Shown here: positions 5,916 through 10,667 of the stretch, in pieces | Position numbering within the stretch: position 1 is the stretch's first letter | Layout of the letters: every line of letters begins with the position of its first letter | DNA from: Oscillospiraceae bacterium | Lineage (GTDB): Bacteria; Bacillota; Clostridia; Saccharofermentanales; Saccharofermentanaceae | Assembly: GCA_902767145.1 (NCBI GenBank) | Contig: CACXGG010000031.1 | Span: 1-10,667 of the forward strand | Direction of reading: 5' to 3' | DNA length: 10,667 nt | Notes under the pieces: generated by a model | The model's database searches: none | The model's input: the letters and a program-made list of their open reading frames with translations, nothing else | What the model was told of the DNA's origin: nothing | Made by a program: the position numbers and the translations under genes

Positions 5916-6380
5916 TTGGCCAGACTGGTGGATGTCATAGAGATGATGATCAAAGAGATGATCGATGAGAACAATGGACGCGCCACTATCAGCAGAAGCA
6001 TGCTGGCTGAGAGGGCAAACTGCGTTCCTTCCCAGGTTACTTATGTTCTTTCCACGAGATTTTCCAGCGGAAACGGATATATCGTTGAGAGCAGACGTGG
6101 CGGTGGAGGCCAGATCACTATCACAAGGGTCCAGCCTTTGAGCAAGAGGGATTACATCAAGAGCGTGATCGACTCCGTAGGTGATGACCTGACACAGCAA
6201 CAGGCAAAGATCCTTCTGGCTAATACTGTAGCCGGAGGAGCCATCAGCGCAAGAGAGGGAACAGCGGTCATGGCGGCAGTATCCGACAGGGCCCTGGCAA
6301 AAGTCGACACTGATATTAGATCTGTAGTCCGGGCGGACATCTTTAAAAATGCCATGCTCGGCCTGATGCTCGATAAATGA
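5916..6380 (+). CDS. ctsR: CtsR, transcriptional repressor of class III heat-shock genes
   Basis: CtsR is a dimeric winged-helix repressor that binds tandem RGTCAAA heptamers and controls clp genes, including its own operon. The N-terminal DNA-binding domain is well conserved: LAERANCVPSQVTYVLSTRF (30-49) covers the recognition helix, and GYIVESRRGGGG (54-65) is the wing with the tetraglycine tip, a segment tied in Bacillus to DNA binding and heat sensing. The arginines corresponding to known McsB targets in the DNA-binding domain (Arg27, Arg48, Arg61 here) appear kept. The C-terminal part (about 75-154) is helical and includes TQQQAKILLANTV. I chose the TTG at 5916, which gives MARLVDVIE and lies eight bases after GGAGG (5903-5907); the GTG at 5907 overlaps that site. 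The product is 154 residues, normal for the family. Two perfect CtsR boxes flank its own promoter, showing autoregulation. mcsA follows after 17 bases. Confidence 0.96.
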   Translation: MARLVDVIEMMIKEMIDENNGRATISRSMLAERANCVPSQVTYVLSTRFSSGNGYIVESRRGGGGQITITRVQPLSKRDYIKSVIDSVGDDLTQQQAKILLANTVAGGAISAREGTAVMAAVSDRALAKVDTDIRSVVRADIFKNAMLGLMLDK

Positions 6381-6397
6381 TAAAGGAGATATGAGAA

Positions 6398-7033
6398 ATG
6401 AGATGTGAAAGATGCGGAGGACCTATAGACGGTAATAAGATAATAAGGCTCAACGGCGTTACTATCTGCGAGAAGTGCGCAAGAGAGCTTCGGATAGACA
6501 CTTCCCTTATGGGAGGATCCATCCTTGACCAGGCATTCCCCATGCTCAATGAACTGACAAATGCATTCCTGAACCCGGGACCTGATCTTGAATTTGCAAA
6601 TACAAAGATCAGATGCCCCAAGTGCGGAACGACATTGAGGGATGTGGAATCCTCAGGCCAGGTGGGATGTATCGAGTGCTATAACGTCTTTAATGAGACG
6701 GTGCTCAAAAAGATCCTGAAGAGCCAGGGCAACAGCGAATATAAGGGCAGGAATCCCGGAGAGCTGACAGAGACGGAAGCTCCCGTAAGACCCGGTTCTC
6801 CTGATGAGGAAAAGCCTCAGGAGCAGCCTAAGCCCGCAGCCCCCAGACGTGCCAAGTCAACGCCCAAGGAGCCCACAAAGAAAGATCTTCTGGAGAGGAT
6901 CAAGAAGGCTGATCTGGGCATGATCTCAGACAGTGATCTGGAAGAGGCAATGAAGCTCGCAGCAGAGAAGGAAGACTACGATCTGGCTGCCAGGTTCAGG
7001 GATGAACTCAAGTCAAGAAAGGAGGATAAGTGA
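6398..7033 (+). CDS. mcsA: McsA, zinc-binding partner of McsB with UVR motif
   Basis: In Bacillus, McsA binds and activates the protein-arginine kinase McsB and also contacts CtsR and ClpC. Two zinc-ribbon-like modules are visible: CERC (Cys3, Cys6) with CEKC (Cys24, Cys27), and CPKC (Cys73, Cys76) with CIEC (Cys91, Cys94). A low-complexity linker rich in Pro, Lys and Glu (about 122-162) leads to a C-terminal UVR motif (about 176-206, ending EKEDYDLAARFRDELK). At 211 residues it is longer than Bacillus McsA (about 185), mainly because of this linker. AAGGAG at 6383-6388 lies nine bases before the ATG. A five-codon out-of-frame ATG at 6391 can be ignored. The gene lies between ctsR and mcsB, as in the classic operon, and all eight metal cysteines are intact even though the partner kinase looks degenerate. 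Confidence 0.92.
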   Translation: MRCERCGGPIDGNKIIRLNGVTICEKCARELRIDTSLMGGSILDQAFPMLNELTNAFLNPGPDLEFANTKIRCPKCGTTLRDVESSGQVGCIECYNVFNETVLKKILKSQGNSEYKGRNPGELTETEAPVRPGSPDEEKPQEQPKPAAPRRAKSTPKEPTKKDLLERIKKADLGMISDSDLEEAMKLAAEKEDYDLAARFRDELKSRKEDK

Positions 7034-7034
7034 T

Positions 7035-8054
7035 ATGTGGTTTGAAGATCATAAGGAGAACAGCGAAGTAATACTCGCTACCCGCGTGAATATCTCAAGA
7101 AACATAAAAGGCTTTTCCTTCCCGGTAAAGATGTCCCAGGATGAGAAGGAGAATGTCATCGGCATGGCAAGGCAGGTGGCATCAGAACTCGATCTCCCCT
7201 TTATAAGGACGGATGAACTTGACGATTCAGCCAAGGCTGACCTGTTCAACAAGTACTATGCAGATATAAGCTTCATGGCAGAGGATGCCAAGACGGCAGC
7301 CATCCTGGGAAAGAAGGACGGCGTATGTGTACAGGTCAACTATAAGGATCATATAACAGTTGAATCCCTCACCGCAGGAAGCGATATAAGAAGTGCATAC
7401 AGGGATGCAGAGGACCTCGCTGTTGAATTCGAGAAGAGGATGCCCATAGCCTTCAGTGAAAAGAGGGGATTCCTTACTTCCGACATCAGGAATGTGGGAA
7501 CAGGTGCACAGATCTCCGCACTCATAATGATCCCGGGCATAATGAAGACCACCGGTGCGCTTTCAGTCCTCTCCAAGAGACTTGAGAAATTCGAGTGGAA
7601 TATAAAGCCCCTCATCCAGGGAAATGATGTAAGGATAAACAGCGTTTACATCATCACTAATATGGTGACCCTGGGCGTGGACGAAAAGGAACTTCTCGAC
7701 CGTACAGAGAGCGTCCTGAACGACGTGACCAAACTGGAGAGATCCTGCAGGGCAAGCATCTGTAAGAAGAAGTCCGCAATAGTGGAAGACCAGTACTACA
7801 AATCATATGGAGTATTGAGATACGGCAGGAGGCTCGAACTTCCCGAGGCTCTCCTTCATATCAACTGGCTGATGCTGGGGGCAGACCATGTCAAGGACGA
7901 TGAGGTCAGTCTCTCCTGGGAGCAGATCCATAAGCTGGTCCACACGGTACTCAGAAGATATGAAGAGATAACAGCCAAGGGCAGAAAGACGATCACTGTT
8001 CCCCGCGAGAGAGCAGAACGTGTCCGTGAGATAGTGAAGGGAGATGAGGCCTAA
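7035..8054 (+). CDS. mcsB: McsB-family protein, probable pseudo-arginine-kinase
   Basis: Position in the operon and full-length similarity identify this 339-residue protein as McsB of the phosphagen-kinase superfamily. Family landmarks remain: ILATRVNISRN (13-23), NYKDH (102-106), RGFLTSDIRNVGTG (144-157), ITNMVTLG (207-214) and YYKSYGVL (254-261). Compared with Bacillus McsB as I recall it, the active site is largely gone. The Arg31 position is Asn19, the NEEDH motif is NYKDH, Arg125 is Thr108, Cys167 is Asp150, Arg176 is Gln159, and the catalytic Glu212 in GEGSEA is Gly196 in QGNDVR; Arg207 is Lys191. Only the Arg29 equivalent (Arg17) is kept. The C-terminal RDxxRA motif is also altered. 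The frame is intact with good codon use, so this is not a decaying gene. A binding or adaptor role is inferred. AAAGGAGG (7018-7025) sets the ATG at 7035; the earlier ATG at 7002 lies inside mcsA. Confidence 0.88.
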   Translation: MWFEDHKENSEVILATRVNISRNIKGFSFPVKMSQDEKENVIGMARQVASELDLPFIRTDELDDSAKADLFNKYYADISFMAEDAKTAAILGKKDGVCVQVNYKDHITVESLTAGSDIRSAYRDAEDLAVEFEKRMPIAFSEKRGFLTSDIRNVGTGAQISALIMIPGIMKTTGALSVLSKRLEKFEWNIKPLIQGNDVRINSVYIITNMVTLGVDEKELLDRTESVLNDVTKLERSCRASICKKKSAIVEDQYYKSYGVLRYGRRLELPEALLHINWLMLGADHVKDDEVSLSWEQIHKLVHTVLRRYEEITAKGRKTITVPRERAERVREIVKGDEA

Positions 8055-10636
8055 TGAAACTTACAAAGGAAACAACAGACGTAATCGTATTTTCGAAAAG
8101 GATCGCCGAGTCACAGGGCAGCAGGATGATCTCAACTGAGGCAGTCCTGGCGGCACTTGCGGCGGTGGAAGGCCCCACTCAGGAGATACTTGGAAGAAAC
8201 GGTGTCGAGATGGAAGCCGTGTGCACTCTCATAAGTGCAGATGACATGGTGACAGAAGACCCCATCGAAGAATATGAGATCGAAGAGGGATTAAAGCTCT
8301 TCAGGCTTGAGACAAAAAGACTCTTCACAGAATCAGGCGACCTTTCCAGAAAGATCGGAAGCCAGGGGGTCATAGCTCCCGTACATCTGCTCTTTATCCT
8401 TGCCACCAACAGGAACTTCATGGGACATAATGTCCTGGAGCGCGCAGGCGGAGATATCAACGGTATCGTGGATGACCTTAATAACGAATTCATGAATACC
8501 TTCGGTGCTCCCGGAAGCTCCCCCGACGACGACGGTCTGGATGATGAGATCCCCGGCGAGGAAGGTCCCGGCGCAGGTCCCGGACCCGGAAGGATGAGCA
8601 GGAAGAAGAGATCCGGAAAAGGCGGAAAGAAGACTCTCGATGAGTTCGGAAAGAACCTTTCCAAGATGGCAGAAGAGGGAAAGATCGATCCTGTCATCGG
8701 AAGAGAGGAAGAGATCAACCGCGTTATGCAGATCCTTGCCAGAAGGACAAAGAACAATCCCTGTCTGGTAGGTGATCCCGGTGTAGGTAAGACTGCCATC
8801 GCTGAAGGTCTCGCTCTTAAGATATCCTCCGGTGATGTTCCCGAGATACTGCAGGGCAAGACGGTATATTCCGTTGACATGGGTTCTCTTATCGCCGGTT
8901 CAAAGTTCAGAGGTGATTTCGAGGAGAGGATCAAGAACGTCCTTACGGAAGCATCCACGGATCCCAACATCATCCTCTTTATAGATGAGATCCATACACT
9001 CATCGGAGCAGGTGCAGGAGAGGGCTCCCTTGATGCAGCAAACATCATGAAGCCCATGCTCACCAGGAACGAACTTCAGATCATCGGTGCCACTACTTTA
9101 GATGAGTACAGTAAGCATATCGAAAAGGATTCCGCTCTTGAGAGAAGATTCCAGAAAGTTATAGTAAACGAACCTTCCCAGGTGGAGGCCATCGAGATAC
9201 TCAAGGGATTAAGGCCCAAGTACGAAGACCACCACAAGATCAGGATAACGGACGAGGCCATCGAGCAGGCAGTAATGCTCTCCAGCAGATATGTATCCGA
9301 CAGGTTCCTTCCCGATAAGGCCATCGATCTTATCGACGAAGCAGCCGCAAGAAAGAGGATCAACTTCGCTGATTCCGATGAGAAGAGAAAGCTGGAGAAG
9401 CGTCTCTCCGAAGTGATCGAAGAGAAGAAGAAAGCAGCAGAGAATACTGAGTTCGAGAAGGCTGCCATCCTCAAGAAGGAAGAGGAGAAGATCAACGGGA
9501 GGCTTTCCGAGATAAAGGAAAAGACTGCTCCTGACAAGGATGGTTTCACAGGTGTCCTCACAGTTGACGATATCGCAGATGTCCTTTCCAAGTGGTCCGG
9601 CATCCCAGTGTCAAAGATCACTGAGAGTGATGCAGAGAGACTTAAGAACCTGGAGGAGGAACTCAAGAAGAGGGTAATCGGCCAGGACGAGGCAGTCACT
9701 GCAGTAGCAAAGGCGATCAGAAGATCGAGACTCGGCCTCAAGGACCCCGGAAAGCCATCAGGAAGCTTTATCTTCCTGGGTACCACAGGTGTAGGTAAGA
9801 CAGAACTTGCCAAGGCTCTTGCAGAGGTCATGTTCGGAGATGAGAATGCTCTTGTCAGGATCGATATGTCCGAGTATATGGAGAAGCACGATGTAAGTAA
9901 GCTCATCGGTTCCCCTCCGGGATATGTCGGATACGACGAGGGCGGCCAGCTGACAGAGAAAGTAAGGAGACATCCTTATTCCGTAGTCCTCTTCGATGAG
10001 ATCGAGAAGGCACATCCCGAGATCTTCAACTCCATGCTCCAGGTACTGGATGACGGAAGACTTACAGACGGAAAGGGACGTGTAGTCGACTTCAAGAATA
10101 CCATCATCATCATGACTTCCAACATCGGTGCAAGGATGCTCACATCCGCCGCAGGAAGAAGGATCGGATTTGCGTCGGCAGCAGATGAGCACGACGAGGA
10201 TGAGGCTAGCCGCGAAGGACTCTATGGCGGAAAGAGTTACAGCGAGGCCAAGGAAGTCGTAATAGACGAACTTAAGAAGGCCTTCTCACCTGAGTTCATC
10301 AACAGGGTGGACGAGATCGTATTCTTCCGTATGCTTGGCAGGGATTCCCTCATCAGGATCGTTGACATCCTTGTTGCCCAGGTAGGCAAGAGGGTCAAGG
10401 ATATCGGAGTGGAGATCAGGCTCACCGACAGCGCAAAGGAACTCCTTGCAAAGAAGGGATACGATCCCCAGTATGGTGCAAGACCTCTCAAGAGGGTCAT
10501 CCAGTCCATGGTTGAGGATAACTTCTCGGAGGCACTCCTCGACGGAGTCATCAAGGCAGGATGCATCGCAGAAGTTGATGCTGACGGTGAAGAGATAAAG
10601 ATCACCAACGCCGGCCCCATAGAAGAGACCAGATAA
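8054..10636 (+). CDS. clpC: ClpC, Hsp100 AAA+ unfoldase subunit of the Clp protease
   Basis: ClpC unfolds proteins and feeds them to ClpP in the cytosol. Domains in order: a double Clp-N repeat (about 3-145, divergent); an unusually long charged linker (about 151-192); AAA1 with GDPGVGKT (240-247), Walker B IILFIDE (306-312) and arginine-finger region ALERRF (361-366); a middle domain with a UVR-like coiled coil (about 440-490); AAA2 with GTTGVGKT (576-583), Walker B VVLFDE (644-649), pore loop GYVGYDEGG (623-631) and sensor-2 GARPLKR (808-814). The IGF at 704-706 is the ClpP-docking tripeptide, so it is a ClpP partner rather than a ClpB disaggregase. The 860 residues exceed the usual 810 or so, largely through the linker. 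The ATG overlaps the mcsB stop by one base (TAATG), with GGGAG at 8040-8044 upstream. Two stop codons stand in tandem (10634-10639). No terminator is seen in the 31 bases before the window ends. Confidence 0.96.
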   Translation: MKLTKETTDVIVFSKRIAESQGSRMISTEAVLAALAAVEGPTQEILGRNGVEMEAVCTLISADDMVTEDPIEEYEIEEGLKLFRLETKRLFTESGDLSRKIGSQGVIAPVHLLFILATNRNFMGHNVLERAGGDINGIVDDLNNEFMNTFGAPGSSPDDDGLDDEIPGEEGPGAGPGPGRMSRKKRSGKGGKKTLDEFGKNLSKMAEEGKIDPVIGREEEINRVMQILARRTKNNPCLVGDPGVGKTAIAEGLALKISSGDVPEILQGKTVYSVDMGSLIAGSKFRGDFEERIKNVLTEASTDPNIILFIDEIHTLIGAGAGEGSLDAANIMKPMLTRNELQIIGATTLDEYSKHIEKDSALERRFQKVIVNEPSQVEAIEILKGLRPKYEDHHKIRITDEAIEQAVMLSSRYVSDRFLPDKAIDLIDEAAARKRINFADSDEKRKLEKRLSEVIEEKKKAAENTEFEKAAILKKEEEKINGRLSEIKEKTAPDKDGFTGVLTVDDIADVLSKWSGIPVSKITESDAERLKNLEEELKKRVIGQDEAVTAVAKAIRRSRLGLKDPGKPSGSFIFLGTTGVGKTELAKALAEVMFGDENALVRIDMSEYMEKHDVSKLIGSPPGYVGYDEGGQLTEKVRRHPYSVVLFDEIEKAHPEIFNSMLQVLDDGRLTDGKGRVVDFKNTIIIMTSNIGARMLTSAAGRRIGFASAADEHDEDEASREGLYGGKSYSEAKEVVIDELKKAFSPEFINRVDEIVFFRMLGRDSLIRIVDILVAQVGKRVKDIGVEIRLTDSAKELLAKKGYDPQYGARPLKRVIQSMVEDNFSEALLDGVIKAGCIAEVDADGEEIKITNAGPIEETR

Positions 10637-10667
10637 TAAAAAGCCCAAATACGAAAAAGCCTCATTC

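Noticed and set aside
7002..7034. Upstream ATG giving McsB an 11-residue N-terminal extension
   Set aside because: It lies within the mcsA coding region and the ideal AAAGGAGG site at 7018-7025 points to the ATG at 7035, which matches the family N terminus better.
8179..9906. Two long minus-strand open frames opposite clpC (294 and 276 codons)
   Set aside because: Both are Ser/Leu/Pro-rich mirror frames of a highly conserved ClpC coding sequence, without ribosome-binding sites or known domains.
10637..10667. Terminator after clpC
   Set aside because: The remaining 31 bases are A-rich with no visible stem followed by T residues; the operon end or continuation lies outside the window.

Overview
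The window is from a member of the Bacillota, most likely class Clostridia and possibly Lachnospiraceae-like. The evidence is a complete ctsR-mcsA-mcsB-clpC heat-shock operon with CtsR operators, strong Shine-Dalgarno sites, arginine written mostly as AGA/AGG, and several families typical of this phylum (PflA, UPF0173, DUF1846, YunG-like). I cannot name a genus. No RNA genes, CRISPR array, insertion sequence or prophage material is visible.

Layout. 2-2523 (+): the 3' part of pflA, a DUF3592-type membrane protein and a membrane-anchored lipase, closely packed, the last two overlapping by ATGA, ended by a hairpin terminator over the lipase stop codon. 2600-3142 (+): a small HdeD/DUF308 six-helix membrane protein. 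3219-5349 (+): a UPF0173 metallo-beta-lactamase-fold hydrolase and a DUF1846 protein in a two-gene unit, with a terminator lying inside the tail of the convergent gene. 5354-5785 (-): a YunG-like small protein with a possible Cys-His-Asp triad, divergent from the stress operon. 5786-5915: a control region with two promoters and six AGTCAAA heptamers. 5916-10636 (+): ctsR, mcsA, mcsB and clpC, almost without gaps.

How the genes work together. In the known Bacillus system, CtsR represses the operon, McsB (activated by McsA) phosphorylates arginines in proteins including CtsR, and ClpC with ClpP degrades the marked proteins. Here CtsR, McsA and the ClpC AAA+ motor look intact. McsB is a full-length open reading frame, but it has lost nearly every residue that binds nucleotide phosphates or carries out catalysis in phosphagen/arginine kinases. 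ClpC has also lost one of the two N-terminal glutamates that anchor phosphoarginine in Bacillus. The most interesting reading of the window is that it encodes a CtsR-ClpC operon with a pseudo-arginine-kinase, which would work by binding rather than by phosphorylation. The YunG-like gene shares the CtsR operator array: its -35 element is one of the heptamers, and its predicted transcript is leaderless, so it may be an extra member of the CtsR regulon. Comparisons with Bacillus proteins are from memory and need an alignment to confirm.
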